DNA of 64,000 bases from Bacillus sp. UNC41MFS5 (GTDB lineage: Bacteria > Bacillota > Bacilli > Bacillales_B > DSM-18226). The translations under genes and the position numbers were made by a program. The notes below the pieces were generated by a model, which was given only the letters and a program-made list of their open reading frames with translations, made no database searches and was not told the origin of the DNA. This document shows, piece after piece, positions 47,077 to 58,491 of this stretch. Every line of letters starts with the position of its first letter. Within the stretch, counting starts at the first letter, position 1. The DNA lies in contig NZ_JMLP01000005.1 in the NCBI RefSeq assembly GCF_000686805.1, positions 306,307-370,306 on the forward strand, in the 5' to 3' direction.

Positions 47077-47496
47077 ATGAAAATATCAACAAAGGGTCGC
47101 TATGGTCTAACGATTATGATTGAACTTGCTAAAAAGCACGGTGAGGGTCCAACTTCATTAAAAACAATTGCACAAGCGAATGATTTGTCCGAACATTATT
47201 TAGAACAATTAATAGCTCCGTTGCGTAATGCAGGTTTAGTAAAAAGCATTCGAGGAGCATACGGTGGCTATATTCTAACGAACATCCCATCCAAAATTAC
47301 TGCTGGTGATGTGATCCGTGTCCTGGAAGGACCAATTGCCCCCGTTGAAGGGATAGAGGATGAAGAACCTGCTAAGCGGGAATTGTGGATTCGAATTCGA
47401 GATGCTATTAAGGACGTATTGGACAATACTACCTTAGAGGATCTAGCGAATCATAGTAATGACGAAACGCCAGAAGGATATATGTTTTATATTTAG
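47077..47496 (+). CDS. cymR: Cysteine metabolism repressor CymR (Rrf2 family)
   Basis: CymR represses sulfur uptake and cysteine synthesis genes and works in a complex with CysK. The 139-residue Rrf2 protein begins KISTKGRYGLTIMIELA, with the winged helix in residues 1-80 including SLKTIAQANDLSEHYLEQL. It has no cysteine cluster of the IscR type, as expected for CymR. It precedes iscS and mnmA, linking sulfur regulation to sulfur mobilisation. Confidence 0.93.
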   Translation: MKISTKGRYGLTIMIELAKKHGEGPTSLKTIAQANDLSEHYLEQLIAPLRNAGLVKSIRGAYGGYILTNIPSKITAGDVIRVLEGPIAPVEGIEDEEPAKRELWIRIRDAIKDVLDNTTLEDLANHSNDETPEGYMFYI

Positions 47497-47541
47497 GGTA
47501 AAAAAGAAACATTGAGAATTATTTTGATAGAAGGTGTAAAT

Positions 47542-48684
47542 GTGGAACGAATCTATCTCGACCATGCGGCAACATCGCCTATGCATCCTATGGTTATTGA
47601 AAAAATGCTTGAGGTGATGCAATCAACTTTCGGAAATCCTTCAAGTATCCATTCCTATGGGAGGGAAGCCCGTCACCTGATTGACCAAGCACGTTCGGTG
47701 CTAGCAGGCAGCATTGGCGCAAAGGAAACCGAGATTATTTTTACAAGTGGCGGAACAGAAGCAGATAATATGGCGTTATTTGGAGCCGCTGAAACGTATC
47801 AGCATAAGGGCAAACATATTATCACCACTGAAGTGGAGCACCATGCTGTCCTTCATGCATGCCAAAAATTAGAAAAACTAGGATATGAGATCACTTATTT
47901 ACCTGTCGATGATATAGGCCAAATTTCGTTGGCTGACCTTCAAGCTGCACTAAGGGAAGATACCATTCTAGTGTCAATTATGTATGGTAACAACGAAGTA
48001 GGGACGCTCCAGCCAATCAAGGAAATTGGACTGTTATTAAAAGATCATCAAGCAATCTTCCATACGGATGCTGTCCAAGCATATGGCGTTGAAGAAATTG
48101 ATGTCAATCATAGCTTCATTGATTTATTATCTGTCTCAGCCCATAAAATCAATGGACCAAAAGGAGTAGGGTTCCTTTTTTCAAAATCAAATATTAAGCT
48201 TTCTCCACGTTCCTTCGGTGGTGAGCAAGAACGAAAAAGACGGGCAGGGACTGAAAATATTGCCGCGATTGTTGGTTTTCATGAAGCAGTTTTACTATCA
48301 AATGAAAATCGACTGGCTAAGCGTGAACAATTCCTTGAACTGAAACGAACGTTAATCGATAAGCTGCGAGAGCTAGATGTAGAATTTGACATAAACGGAT
48401 TACTTGAAAACTCTTTGCCACATGTATTAAACTTAAGCTTTCCTGGGACAAGTGTGGAAGCAATGCTAGTCAATCTTGATTTAGCGGGAATTGCTGTATC
48501 GAGCGGTTCAGCCTGCACGGCGGGCTCAATTGAACCTTCCCACGTGCTTGTTGCCATGTTTGGTAAAAACTCAGAACGATTGACTAATTCGATTCGTTTC
48601 AGCTTTGGCTATAATACAACAATTGAAGAAGTTGTTAAGGCAGCGGAAGAAACGGCAAGAATTGTTTCACGTTTGAAAAAATAA
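47542..48684 (+). CDS. iscS: Cysteine desulfurase IscS/YrvO
   Basis: This PLP enzyme hands persulfide sulfur to MnmA for 2-thiouridine. The 380-residue protein has YLDHAATSP at the start, PLP lysine in SAHKINGPKG and the catalytic cysteine in SSGSACTAGS. GTG 47542 with AAGGTG upstream gives the family-typical N-terminus; TTG 47512 is too long. It lies between cymR and mnmA as in B. subtilis. It is distinct from the NAD-cluster paralogue NifS at 9711-10862. Confidence 0.94.
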   Translation: MERIYLDHAATSPMHPMVIEKMLEVMQSTFGNPSSIHSYGREARHLIDQARSVLAGSIGAKETEIIFTSGGTEADNMALFGAAETYQHKGKHIITTEVEHHAVLHACQKLEKLGYEITYLPVDDIGQISLADLQAALREDTILVSIMYGNNEVGTLQPIKEIGLLLKDHQAIFHTDAVQAYGVEEIDVNHSFIDLLSVSAHKINGPKGVGFLFSKSNIKLSPRSFGGEQERKRRAGTENIAAIVGFHEAVLLSNENRLAKREQFLELKRTLIDKLRELDVEFDINGLLENSLPHVLNLSFPGTSVEAMLVNLDLAGIAVSSGSACTAGSIEPSHVLVAMFGKNSERLTNSIRFSFGYNTTIEEVVKAAEETARIVSRLKK

Positions 48685-48718
48685 AATCTAGTTAAGCTTT
48701 TGGGCAATAGAGAGGTGA

Positions 48719-49843
<1,125 letters not shown>

Positions 49844-49849
49844 TAGAAG

Positions 49850-49882
49850 ACCTGATTCCTTATTTGGAGTCGGGTTTTTTTG
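49850..49882 (+). terminator. Terminator after mnmA
   Basis: The stem ACCTGATTCC / GGAGTCGGGT (10 bp with G-U pairs) is followed by seven T residues. Confidence 0.78.
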
Positions 49883-49939
49883 TTCAGGTTATTTTTTTAT
49901 AAAATATGATATACTTTCTCTTAGATTGGAGTGGTAATA

Positions 49940-50593
49940 ATGGATAAAAACCAATTAGGTGTACAATACATGCAGGATGGCAATCTGGAAGAGGCGGCAA
50001 AGGCCTTTAATGAAGCCATTCAAGAAAACCCAAAAGACCCTGTTGCCTATATAAATTTCGGAAATGTACTTTCCGCGGTTGGGGACGACGAAAAGGCTCT
50101 TAATTTTTATCAAAAAGCAATTGAAATAGATGAAAACGCTGCGGCGGCTTATTATAGTATTGGGACTTTGTTATTTAGCAGGGACCTATTCAACGAAGCT
50201 AAGAATATGTTTGAGACTGCCATGAAAAAGGGTTTGCAATCCAGTGATAATTATTTCATGTTAGGGCTGACTCTTGTTCAGTTGGATCAAGGGAAATTTG
50301 CGCTCCCTTACTTACAAAGAAGTGTGGAGTTAAATGAGAACGATGCTGAAGCTCGTTTTCAATACGGATTATGTTTGGCGCAGTTAGAATTAATCCCCGA
50401 GGCTGTCATTCAATTTGAAAAATGTATCGAATTGGATCCAACTCATTCCGATGCTTTTTATAATTTAGGTGTCTCCTACGCCTTTCAAGACAATCTGACA
50501 AAAGCATTAGAAATGTTAAATAAAGCACTCGACATTCAACCGGACCATCTGCTTGCAGGTCATGCGAAAAAATTATTAGAAAGCAATCAATAA
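49940..50593 (+). CDS. yrrB: TPR-repeat protein YrrB
   Basis: The protein has 217 residues made almost wholly of about six 34-residue tetratricopeptide repeats, with the W/L-G-Y-A-P pattern in DPVAYINFGNVLSAVGDDEKAL and AEARFQYGLCLAQLE. YrrB of B. subtilis is a TPR scaffold placed in the same spot between mnmA and recD2. Its partners are not established. ATG 49940 follows TTGGAGTGG; GTG 49931 lies in the Shine-Dalgarno region. Confidence 0.9.
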   Translation: MDKNQLGVQYMQDGNLEEAAKAFNEAIQENPKDPVAYINFGNVLSAVGDDEKALNFYQKAIEIDENAAAAYYSIGTLLFSRDLFNEAKNMFETAMKKGLQSSDNYFMLGLTLVQLDQGKFALPYLQRSVELNENDAEARFQYGLCLAQLELIPEAVIQFEKCIELDPTHSDAFYNLGVSYAFQDNLTKALEMLNKALDIQPDHLLAGHAKKLLESNQ

Positions 50594-50625
50594 TAATCAT
50601 TATTTTATAGAAGGGAGGGAGCTAA

Positions 50626-53076
50626 ATGGAAAAGCAAGACGCGTTGGATTTATTTGCTGAACAGGGGAAATTTGTAAAAGGCAGACCGATTGTCACCATT
50701 TTTCACAATGAACAAAACCTTTATACGGTTTTACGGATAAGAGTTGATGAAACAAATCATCCTTATGAGGACAAAGAAGCTGTGGTCACCGGTTATTTTC
50801 CAAAAGTCCATGAACAGGAGACCTATATCTTTTTCGGTGAATTTAAGGATCATCCTAAGTTTGGACTGCAATTTCATACCAATCACTTCCGCAAAGACAT
50901 GCCCCAATCGAAACAAGGGGTCATCAACTATTTATCGGGAGAGATGTTTAAAGGTATTGGGAAAAAGACGGCTGAAAACATTGTTGAAACCTTAGGAGAA
51001 GACGCCATCTCAAAGATTCTCAACCAGCCGTCCTTGCTTGAATCCATTCCAAAACTCCCTCCTGAAAAAGCAAAAATGCTCTACGATACATTAATGGAGC
51101 ATCAAGGATTAGAGCAAGTTATGGTTGCTTTAAATCAATATGGCTTCGGACCCCAAATCTCGATGCGTATATATCAAGCCTATAAAGATGAGACGCTTGA
51201 AATTATGCAGAAAAATCCTTATAAACTTGTTGAAGATATCGAAGGAATCGGTTTTGGCCGGGCTGATGAGCTAGGTTACCAACTGGGGATTTCAGGGAAT
51301 CACCCTGACCGGATTAAAGCTGCCTGTCTCTATATCCTTGAAAATGAAAGCATGCAGACGGGTCATGTATACATTCATGCTGAGGACTTATTAGAACAAG
51401 TAAAAGCACTTTTAGAAGAGAACAAGCGCGATCAAATAGAATACATAGATATTTCAAATGAAGTCATCAAGCTGCAAGAAGAGGGGAAATTAATTGGTGA
51501 AGAGAAACGCGTGTACTTGCCATCCTTATATTTTGCCGAAAAAGGGCTAGTAACAAATATCCAGCGTATCCTCGAACAAACAGAATATAAGGATCAATTT
51601 CCGGAATCTGAATTTCTACTTTCATTAGGAAGTTTAGAGGAACGACTGGGTGTGCAATATGCACCCTCGCAGCGCGAGGCCATCCAAACGGCGTTAATGT
51701 CGCCGATGTTGATTCTAACCGGTGGACCAGGAACAGGAAAAACAACTGTTATCAAAGGAATTGTAGAACTTTATTCAGAACTGCATGGTTGCTCCTTAGA
51801 GCTTAAGGATTACCAGAAAAAAGGCGAACCCTTTCCGTTCTTATTGGCAGCCCCGACAGGAAGAGCCGCAAAAAGGATGAGTGAATCCACCGGCCTCCCA
51901 GCTGTAACCATACATCGCTTACTTGGATTTAATGGTCAAGAAGGATTTGACCGTGACGATGCAAGTCCGCTCGAAGGGAAAATTATCATCGTAGATGAAA
52001 CCTCGATGCTCGATATATGGCTCGCAAATCAATTGTTTAAGGCGCTTCCCGAAAACATACAAGTCATCATGGTAGGTGATGAAGATCAATTGCCATCGGT
52101 TGGACCGGGACAGGTCTTAAAAGATTTGCTCACATCTGAACGGATTCCAACCGTACGTTTAACGGATATTTACCGACAGGCAGAAGGCTCTTCGATTATT
52201 GAACTTGCCCATGAAATTAAAAAAGGCTACTTGCCCGCCGATATTACAGTAAAGCAAGCAGATCGTTCGTTTATTAAATGTTCAACAACACAGGTTGCAC
52301 AAGTGGTTGAGAAAGTCGCCTTTAATGCCAAAAATAAAGGCTATTCGGCGAAGGATATACAAGTGTTAGCCCCTATGTACAGGGGGCCGGCCGGAATTGA
52401 CCGCTTGAATGTTTTATTGCAAGAAATTTTTAATCCTAATCCTGATGGTAAAAGAAAGGAAATTGCTTTTGGTGAGGTAAAATATCGGATTGGTGATAAA
52501 GTACTCCAACTGGTAAACCAACCAGAAAGCAATGTCTTTAACGGGGATATTGGGGAAATTATCTCGATTATCTATGCGAAGGAAAACACCGAAAAACAGG
52601 ATATGATTTACATTTCCTTTGAAGGCAATGAAGTCGAGTATACCAGGCAGGATTTAACTCAAATTACTCACGCTTATTGTTGTTCCGTCCATAAATCGCA
52701 GGGCAGTGAATTCCCGATTGTCATCTTACCTGTGACAAGAAGCTATTATCGGATGTTACGTAGGAATTTAATCTATACTGCCATTACCAGAAGTAAACAA
52801 TCCTTGATTCTCTGCGGCGAAGTAGATGCCCTTAAAATGGGTGTAGAAAGGGCGGATGAACTTTCCCGCCAAACTACCTTGTGTCAAAAGCTGCAAGAGT
52901 CGATTACAGCTGCTACACTTATTGGCGAAAAGCTTGAGTCAAATACATCTAAAGAAAATATTGACCAAGGTGAAGAAATAGGCTCTGTCTTGTCCTACGA
53001 AGAAAAATTCATGCAGGCTAATCCAATGGTTGGTATGGAAAACGTTTCACCTTATGATTTTATGTTAAATGACTAA
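50626..53076 (+). CDS. recD2: ATP-dependent DNA helicase RecD2
   Basis: This superfamily 1B 5'-3' helicase acts at replication forks without RecBC. The N-terminal region carries OB-like and helix-hairpin-helix repeats (FKGIGKKTAENIVETLG, VEDIEGIGFGRADELG). The motor has Walker A GGPGTGKTT (about residues 366-374), motif II VDETSM, motif III MVGDEDQLPSVGPG and motif VI YTAITRSKQ. The 816 residues and the long N-terminal extension distinguish RecD2 from RecD. GAAGGGAGGG precedes the ATG. Confidence 0.96.
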   Translation: MEKQDALDLFAEQGKFVKGRPIVTIFHNEQNLYTVLRIRVDETNHPYEDKEAVVTGYFPKVHEQETYIFFGEFKDHPKFGLQFHTNHFRKDMPQSKQGVINYLSGEMFKGIGKKTAENIVETLGEDAISKILNQPSLLESIPKLPPEKAKMLYDTLMEHQGLEQVMVALNQYGFGPQISMRIYQAYKDETLEIMQKNPYKLVEDIEGIGFGRADELGYQLGISGNHPDRIKAACLYILENESMQTGHVYIHAEDLLEQVKALLEENKRDQIEYIDISNEVIKLQEEGKLIGEEKRVYLPSLYFAEKGLVTNIQRILEQTEYKDQFPESEFLLSLGSLEERLGVQYAPSQREAIQTALMSPMLILTGGPGTGKTTVIKGIVELYSELHGCSLELKDYQKKGEPFPFLLAAPTGRAAKRMSESTGLPAVTIHRLLGFNGQEGFDRDDASPLEGKIIIVDETSMLDIWLANQLFKALPENIQVIMVGDEDQLPSVGPGQVLKDLLTSERIPTVRLTDIYRQAEGSSIIELAHEIKKGYLPADITVKQADRSFIKCSTTQVAQVVEKVAFNAKNKGYSAKDIQVLAPMYRGPAGIDRLNVLLQEIFNPNPDGKRKEIAFGEVKYRIGDKVLQLVNQPESNVFNGDIGEIISIIYAKENTEKQDMIYISFEGNEVEYTRQDLTQITHAYCCSVHKSQGSEFPIVILPVTRSYYRMLRRNLIYTAITRSKQSLILCGEVDALKMGVERADELSRQTTLCQKLQESITAATLIGEKLESNTSKENIDQGEEIGSVLSYEEKFMQANPMVGMENVSPYDFMLND

Positions 53077-53109
53077 CACTATGAATGTTCACAGGAGGTG
53101 GGACACTCT

Positions 53110-53583
53110 TTGCGGACATTCTCTTTATTAAAAGGACAGCCTGTTTTTGAAACAAACAGCGGACAAAAAATTGGCGAGGTAAGTGATTTATGTATCTCGA
53201 GCACCGGTAAGGTAGACGGTCTATTGGTAAAAAAAGGCGTTTTTTTCAAACAATCCTTTTTTTTGGATATCCAAAAAGTGGCTTCCTTCGGTGCAGATGG
53301 GGTAATGATTAAGGCTAACGACTCTTTAGTAAAACTGAAAGACCCCCAATATACACTTACACATCAACAGCCATTAGACGGGATGATGATGCTTTCAAAA
53401 AGCGGAGAATCCCTCGGTTTGTTAAAAGATGTATATTTTCAGGAGGAATTGGGCACAATCATAGGGTACGAAATCACGGATGGCTTCTTTTCGGATCTTA
53501 CGGAAGGCAAACAAGTCATTCAATCCGGGAAGCCCTTAGCAATCGGAAAGGATGCCATTATCGTTGACGTAAATAATACGTGA
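53110..53583 (+). CDS. yrrD: PRC-barrel domain protein YrrD
   Basis: The protein has 157 residues with two PRC-barrel-like halves: SLLKGQPVFETNSGQKIGEVSDL at the start and MMMLSKSGESLGLLKDVYF near residue 95. PRC barrels are beta-barrels also found in RimM and photosynthetic reaction centre H subunits. B. subtilis yrrD follows recD2 in the same way. I choose TTG 53110 because AGGAGGTG (53092-53099) lies upstream; GTG 53098 overlaps it. Function is unknown. Confidence 0.82.
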   Translation: MRTFSLLKGQPVFETNSGQKIGEVSDLCISSTGKVDGLLVKKGVFFKQSFFLDIQKVASFGADGVMIKANDSLVKLKDPQYTLTHQQPLDGMMMLSKSGESLGLLKDVYFQEELGTIIGYEITDGFFSDLTEGKQVIQSGKPLAIGKDAIIVDVNNT

Positions 53584-53594
53584 GGTGTCTTTTC

Positions 53595-53786
53595 ATGTTA
53601 AAGTGTCCCAATTGTCAAAGCAAGGATATCGGTAAGATTGGTATTAACCAATATTATTGTTGGAATTGCTTTATTGAACTTTCAGTAAACAAAGGCCTAA
53701 TCAATACCCATCAAGTCGAAGAAGACGGGTCACTTAGTTCCTTGGACGATTTGTTTGAAGAAGAAGAGCGTCGTTACACCCTTTAA
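53595..53786 (+). CDS. Small zinc-ribbon protein
   Basis: The protein has 63 residues. Two CxxC pairs, CPNC (residues 4-7) and CWNC (residues 21-24), form a predicted zinc ribbon. The C-terminal half is acidic (SLSSLDDLFEEEER). GAGGTG lies 7 nt before ATG 53595, and the gene follows yrrD by 11 bp. B. subtilis has small yrz genes here. Function is unknown; a nucleic-acid or protein adaptor role is only a guess. Confidence 0.72.
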   Translation: MLKCPNCQSKDIGKIGINQYYCWNCFIELSVNKGLINTHQVEEDGSLSSLDDLFEEEERRYTL

Positions 53787-53867
53787 GAGAGAAAAGCGGA
53801 AACGCTGAGCTAGATCGTTATCAAAGTAGCAGAAACTTATTTAACGTCTATTAAAGAGGTGAAACGT

Positions 53868-54002
53868 ATGAATAAAATGATGACGACGATGATTGCGTTT
53901 GGTGCGGGGATGGCGGCCTATAATGTCGCCCAAAGAAATAATATGATGTCCACCCGCAATATGAAAAGAATGACAAGGAAAGTGAAACGAGCGATATTTT
54001 AG
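53868..54002 (+). CDS. DUF3918/YrzQ-like small protein
   Basis: This is a 44-residue gene with AGAGGTG 8 nt upstream. The sequence has a hydrophobic N-terminal half (MMTTMIAFGAGMAAYNVAQR) and a strongly basic end (NMKRMTRKVKRAIF). This is the composition of the DUF3918/YrzQ family that I associate with the yrrD-yrrI interval in Bacillus. A strong terminator follows immediately, which supports it being the last gene of a transcript. Function is unknown. Confidence 0.7.
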   Translation: MNKMMTTMIAFGAGMAAYNVAQRNNMMSTRNMKRMTRKVKRAIF

Positions 54003-54006
54003 AACG

Positions 54007-54034
54007 AATCCCCCTCAAACCAGAGGGGGATTTT
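54007..54034 (+). terminator. Terminator after the DUF3918 gene
   Basis: The 10-bp stem AATCCCCCTC / GAGGGGGATT is followed by TT and an A/T stretch. Confidence 0.82.
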
Positions 54035-54088
54035 AAATGTATATTTCACCCAAGTGTCTCTAAAACTAATCTGAAGGAGGCTTGGAAC

Positions 54089-55168
54089 GTGGAAATTCGA
54101 ATGAAATGGTATTACCGCATCGGTTTTTTACTCCTTTTATTAATTGCCATTTATGTTTTTCTAAAAATCCGCTTTGTATGGCTGCCAATCCTAAGAGTCG
54201 CTGTCATTATTATCCTTCCGTTTGCCATTGGAGGATTTATCACTTATTTACTCCATCCAGTTGTGGAGAAACTACATCAAAAGGGCCTCCACCGAGGGCT
54301 TGCTATTTTTCTTATTTATATTTTATTTTTTGGCGGACTGGGCTTTTGCGTGTATAAAGGCGTTCCGGCAATCATTGACCAGATAAAAGACCTCTCTGAA
54401 AGTGCACCAGTATTAGCAGAGCAATACAGAGGATGGATTACTACGCTTCAATCGCACACAAGGGAATGGCCAGATGGTCTGCAGACTAGAATGGATGAAG
54501 GCATTGATGCGTTTGAAGAAAAACTGGATTCCTTATTAACAGTAATCGTCAATATATTAATTAAGTTTCTTAATTCGGCCTTAATTATGATGATTATACC
54601 TTTTATTGCCTTTTATATGTTAAAGGATTTTCCTTTGATAAAACGGGCACTTTGGTATATAACACCTAAACAATGGCGGAGAAAAGGAACACTATTTCTT
54701 AAAGATGTCGATGAATCCCTTGGCAGCTATATTAGGGGACAACTCTTGGTATGTATCATTATAGGCAGTGTCTCTGCCCTTTTGTTTTGGCTGTTCCATT
54801 TAAATTACCCGTTGATATTAGGTTTAATAGTTGGGATTACAAATGTCATTCCTTATTTTGGACCCATCATCGGAGCAGTCCCTGCCGTCATTATCGCGGC
54901 TACATCATCCGTAAAATTGGTATTGATTACATTAGTCATTGTGTTTGGTCTCCAATTTCTAGAAGGAAACATCCTATCCCCCATGATTGTCGGGAAGAGT
55001 CTTCATATGCACCCCTTAATTATTATGGGTGCATTAACAGCTGGAGGAGAAATAGGCGGGATTCTGGGATTAATCTTGGCCGTCCCTGTCCTTGTTGTCA
55101 TCAAAGTAGCCATTATTCACGCGAAAAATCATTTTATCCGAAGGAATGCAAAAGAACCTTCCACTTAA
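54089..55168 (+). CDS. yrrI: AI-2E family transporter YrrI
   Basis: This 359-residue multi-pass membrane protein of the AI-2E/PerM family has about eight helices and a long amphipathic extracytoplasmic segment (about residues 95-160). The C-terminal signature GITNVIPYFGPIIGAVPAVI is visible. Relatives export autoinducer-2 or act as Na+/H+ antiporters, so the substrate is open. GTG 54089 follows AAGGAGG. In B. subtilis glnQHMP lies between this gene and alaS; it is absent here. Confidence 0.88.
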   Translation: MEIRMKWYYRIGFLLLLLIAIYVFLKIRFVWLPILRVAVIIILPFAIGGFITYLLHPVVEKLHQKGLHRGLAIFLIYILFFGGLGFCVYKGVPAIIDQIKDLSESAPVLAEQYRGWITTLQSHTREWPDGLQTRMDEGIDAFEEKLDSLLTVIVNILIKFLNSALIMMIIPFIAFYMLKDFPLIKRALWYITPKQWRRKGTLFLKDVDESLGSYIRGQLLVCIIIGSVSALLFWLFHLNYPLILGLIVGITNVIPYFGPIIGAVPAVIIAATSSVKLVLITLVIVFGLQFLEGNILSPMIVGKSLHMHPLIIMGALTAGGEIGGILGLILAVPVLVVIKVAIIHAKNHFIRRNAKEPST

Positions 55169-55182
55169 GCGGAAAGATTGAT

Positions 55183-55211
55183 TTGACAAACTTTTTTCGG
55201 GTGTCTATAAT
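55183..55211 (+). promoter_or_regulatory. Sigma-A promoter of alaS
   Basis: A perfect consensus pair: TTGACA (55183-55188), 17 nt, TATAAT (55206-55211), before the T-box leader. Confidence 0.88.
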
Positions 55212-55216
55212 TCGTG

Positions 55217-55481
55217 ATATAGAGTAATTGTATGAAAATGTTGAAGGATAAAGTATGTTGTAGACCATCTGTATCGCATTTGCGAAGAAGAGAGGAGCTT
55301 CCCTAGCTGAAAGAAGCTCTAGATGAAGGACGACAGAAAGCTAATCTGGAGTGCAGCTAATCACTGCCGTATGCCTGCGTTAAGGGATTTTTGAGAGATG
55401 GATACGTTTTATTGTATCCATAATCAGGGTGGTACCGCGAGACAAGCTCTCGTCCCTGTTTTTGGGGATGAGGGCTTTTTT
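55217..55481 (+). promoter_or_regulatory. T-box leader of alaS (tRNA-Ala)
   Basis: T-box AGGGTGGTACCGCGA (55426-55440) is followed by a 12-bp intrinsic terminator (AGCTCTCGTCCC / GGGATGAGGGCT, 55445-55476) and TTTTTT. The likely specifier is GCT (Ala) at 55340-55342 within GAAAGCTAATC, in the usual GAA-N-codon context. It senses uncharged tRNA-Ala and permits alaS transcription. Confidence 0.9.
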
Positions 55482-55512
55482 GTATGCTTATTTATATAAA
55501 GGAGGACTACAT

Positions 55513-58149
55513 ATGAAGAATTTAACAGGTTCACAAATTCGTTCCATGTTTTTAGAGTTTTTTAGTAAAGAAAAAGGTCACACAATCGAACCAAGTGCAT
55601 CACTAGTGCCTCATGATGATCCATCACTTTTATGGATTAACAGTGGTGTCGCAACCTTAAAGAAATATTTTGATGGGCGTGTTGTTCCTGAAAATCCGAG
55701 AATTACAAATGCACAGAAATCAATCAGAACCAATGACATTGAGAATGTTGGGAAAACGGCTCGACACCATACATTCTTTGAGATGCTAGGTAACTTTTCC
55801 ATTGGTGAATATTTTAAGGTGGAAGCGATTGAATGGGCATGGGAGTTCTTAACATCTGAAAAATGGATTGGCTGGGATCCAGAACTGCTATCAGTTACGA
55901 TCCATCCTGAGGACAACGAGGCATATGACATTTGGCGAAACACAATTGGTTTGCCAGAAGAGCGGATTATTCGTTTGGAAGGGAATTTCTGGGATATTGG
56001 AGAAGGTCCAAGCGGCCCGAATACTGAAATTTTTTATGACCGCGGTCCAGAGTATGGAAATAATCCATCAGACCCTGAGCTTTATCCGGGCGGTGAAAAT
56101 GACCGATATCTTGAAGTCTGGAACCTTGTATTTTCTCAATTCAATCATAATCCTGATGGCACTTATACACCACTGCCAAAGAAAAATATTGATACGGGGA
56201 TGGGATTAGAACGTATGGCTTCTGTTGTACAAAACGTCCCTACCAATTTTGATACAGATTTATTTATCCCGATTATTCGTGCAACAGAAGAGATTTCTGA
56301 TGAAAAGTACGGTCAAAACAAAGAAACCGATGTTGCTTTCAAAGTTATTGCTGACCATATTCGGACGGTTGCTTTTGCTGTCGGAGATGGAGCATTGCCT
56401 TCCAACGAAGGCCGTGGCTATGTGCTTCGCCGCCTGCTTCGCCGAGCTGTTCGGTATGCAAAACAAATCAACATTAATCGTCCATTCATGTATGAACTCG
56501 TACCTGTGGTTGGCGAGATTATGGATGATTTTTATCCAGAAGTTAAGGATAAGACAGATTTCATTCAAAAAGTCATCAAGAGCGAAGAAGAACGCTTCCA
56601 TGAGACTCTTCATGAAGGCTTAGCGATTCTTGCTACTGTCATTAAGAAGGAAAAAGAAAAAGGCAGTGATATCATCACAGGTGCTGATATTTTCCGACTT
56701 TACGATACCTATGGATTCCCTGTTGAATTAACAGAGGAATATGCAGAAGAAGAGGGTATGAAGGTAGATCATGCCGGCTTCGAGGTCGAAATGGAGCAGC
56801 AGCGTGAACGTGCACGGGCGGCAAGACAAGATGTCGATTCGATGCAGGTTCAAGGTGGAGTTCTTCGTGATGTAAAGGTCGAGAGTAAATTTGTTGGCTA
56901 CGATGAACTCAAAACAAATTCCACTGTGGCCGCGATTATTAAAAATGGTGAACTTGTTGACAGTGCGACTAGTGGTGAGGAAGTACAATTAATTCTTGAT
57001 GTGACACCATTCTATGCCGAGAGCGGCGGTCAAATTGCGGACCGTGGAGTGATCGAAGGTGAAGGTAGCAGCGTTGCTGTTAAGGACGTACAAAAAGCAC
57101 CTAATGGTCAAAACCTTCATCAAGTCATGGTTACAGCTGGAACCTTAAGAACGAATGACAAGGTGAAAGCTGAAGTGGATGCCGAGAATCGTGTCAAGAT
57201 TATTAAAAACCATACAGCGACACATTTGTTACACCAAGCCTTAAAAGACGTTCTTGGCGAGCACGTGAATCAAGCTGGTTCCCTTGTAGAACCAGATCGT
57301 CTCCGCTTTGATTTTTCGCATTTCGGTCAAATTAAGCCAGAAGAACTTGAACAGGTTGAACAAATCGTCAATGAAAAAATCTGGAGAAATATCGAACTGG
57401 ACATCAGCTTAAAACCGATTGCTGAAGCAAAAGCAATGGGAGCAATGGCTCTTTTTGGCGAAAAATATGGAGATATTGTCCGTGTAGTAAGGGTGGGAGA
57501 CTACAGCCTTGAGCTTTGCGGGGGATGCCATGTGCCAAATACCTCTGTGATTGGATTATTTAAGATTGTTTCTGAGGGTGGAATTGGTGCTGGTACAAGA
57601 AGGATTGAAGCAATAACCGGTGAATCGGCATACAAGTCTCTAAATGAGCAGGTTGGTTTATTAAAGGATGCAGCTGAGAAACTAAAAACCAATCCTAAAG
57701 ATATCGCTAACCGAATTGATAGTTTGATGCTTGAAATCAAACAACTTCACAGAGAAAACGAATCTCTTGCGACGAAGCTTGGAAATATTGAAGCTGGAAA
57801 CCTCGTAACAAAAGCAAAAGAAATTGATGGGGTGACTGTATTAACGGCAAATGTTCAAGGTGCTGATATGAATAACCTCAGAAATATGGCGGATGATTTA
57901 AAGCAAAAGCTAGGCTCTGTTGTAATTGTTTTGGGAAGTGCACAGGAAGGAAAGGTAAACTTAATTGCAGCGGTAACGAAGGATCTTATTGAAAAAGGTT
58001 ACCATGCTGGTAAGTTAATCAAAGAAGTTGCTACACGCTGCGGCGGTGGCGGCGGTGGTCGTCCTGACATGGCTCAAGCTGGTGGTAAAGACCCTGAAAA
58101 GCTGGATGCAGCGCTTCAATCCGTAGAGGAATGGGTAAAATCCATTTGA
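55513..58149 (+). CDS. alaS: Alanyl-tRNA synthetase
   Basis: This class II synthetase has 878 residues. The catalytic domain opens with [20 protein letters not shown] and has [14 protein letters not shown]. The editing domain carries the zinc site in [11 protein letters not shown] and CGGCHV. The C-terminal DHHA1-like region ends in [26 protein letters not shown] precedes ATG 55513. The frame stays open upstream to 55429 only because it runs through the T-box; that extension is not coding. Confidence 0.98.
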   Translation: MKNLTGSQIRSMFLEFFSKEKGHTIEPSASLVPHDDPSLLWINSGVATLKKYFDGRVVPENPRITNAQKSIRTNDIENVGKTARHHTFFEMLGNFSIGEYFKVEAIEWAWEFLTSEKWIGWDPELLSVTIHPEDNEAYDIWRNTIGLPEERIIRLEGNFWDIGEGPSGPNTEIFYDRGPEYGNNPSDPELYPGGENDRYLEVWNLVFSQFNHNPDGTYTPLPKKNIDTGMGLERMASVVQNVPTNFDTDLFIPIIRATEEISDEKYGQNKETDVAFKVIADHIRTVAFAVGDGALPSNEGRGYVLRRLLRRAVRYAKQININRPFMYELVPVVGEIMDDFYPEVKDKTDFIQKVIKSEEERFHETLHEGLAILATVIKKEKEKGSDIITGADIFRLYDTYGFPVELTEEYAEEEGMKVDHAGFEVEMEQQRERARAARQDVDSMQVQGGVLRDVKVESKFVGYDELKTNSTVAAIIKNGELVDSATSGEEVQLILDVTPFYAESGGQIADRGVIEGEGSSVAVKDVQKAPNGQNLHQVMVTAGTLRTNDKVKAEVDAENRVKIIKNHTATHLLHQALKDVLGEHVNQAGSLVEPDRLRFDFSHFGQIKPEELEQVEQIVNEKIWRNIELDISLKPIAEAKAMGAMALFGEKYGDIVRVVRVGDYSLELCGGCHVPNTSVIGLFKIVSEGGIGAGTRRIEAITGESAYKSLNEQVGLLKDAAEKLKTNPKDIANRIDSLMLEIKQLHRENESLATKLGNIEAGNLVTKAKEIDGVTVLTANVQGADMNNLRNMADDLKQKLGSVVIVLGSAQEGKVNLIAAVTKDLIEKGYHAGKLIKEVATRCGGGGGGRPDMAQAGGKDPEKLDAALQSVEEWVKSI

Positions 58150-58222
58150 TATTGAAATAAAGTAGTGTAAAATGTAGTTAATATAGAATAATTTTCCTCA
58201 AATAAAAAGCGAGGTGCATGCA

Positions 58223-58489
58223 ATGAGCTCATTTGACAAAACGATGCGATTCAATTTTCCTGAAGAACCATTTGAACATGATATTAATGATGTTCTTAAT
58301 CAAGTGTATGAAGCTTTGCAGGAAAAAGGCTATAACCCGATCAACCAAATTGTTGGTTATCTTTTATCTGGAGATCCTGCCTATATTCCACGTCATCGTG
58401 ATGCCCGCAATATAATTCGCAAGCTTGAACGTGATGAAATTATTGAGGAATTGGTAAAATCCTATCTTAAACAACAGCGAGAGGGTTAA
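58223..58489 (+). CDS. yrzL: IreB/YrzL family regulatory protein (UPF0297)
   Basis: The 88-residue protein opens [14 protein letters not shown]. Its enterococcal homologue IreB is phosphorylated by the PASTA kinase IreK and affects cephalosporin resistance. The conserved [20 protein letters not shown] stretch is present. ATG 58223 with GAGGTG upstream is the start. It is almost always followed by ruvX (yrrK) and yrzB, as here, with a 2-bp gap to the next gene. Confidence 0.95.
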   Translation: MSSFDKTMRFNFPEEPFEHDINDVLNQVYEALQEKGYNPINQIVGYLLSGDPAYIPRHRDARNIIRKLERDEIIEELVKSYLKQQREG

Positions 58490-58491
58490 TA

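Noticed and set aside
53787..53867. Repeat fragment between the zinc-ribbon gene and the DUF3918 gene
   Set aside because: GCGGAAACGCTGAGC looks like part of a common Bacillus repeat, but I could not define ends or a second copy in the window.
54751..55227. 158-codon ORF overlapping yrrI in another frame
   Set aside because: It lies inside a well-supported membrane protein gene and has no ribosome binding site; it is a frame shadow.
55429..55512. N-terminal extension of AlaS from an upstream start
   Set aside because: The segment lies in the T-box and terminator; AAAGGAGG and the family N-terminus place the start at 55513.
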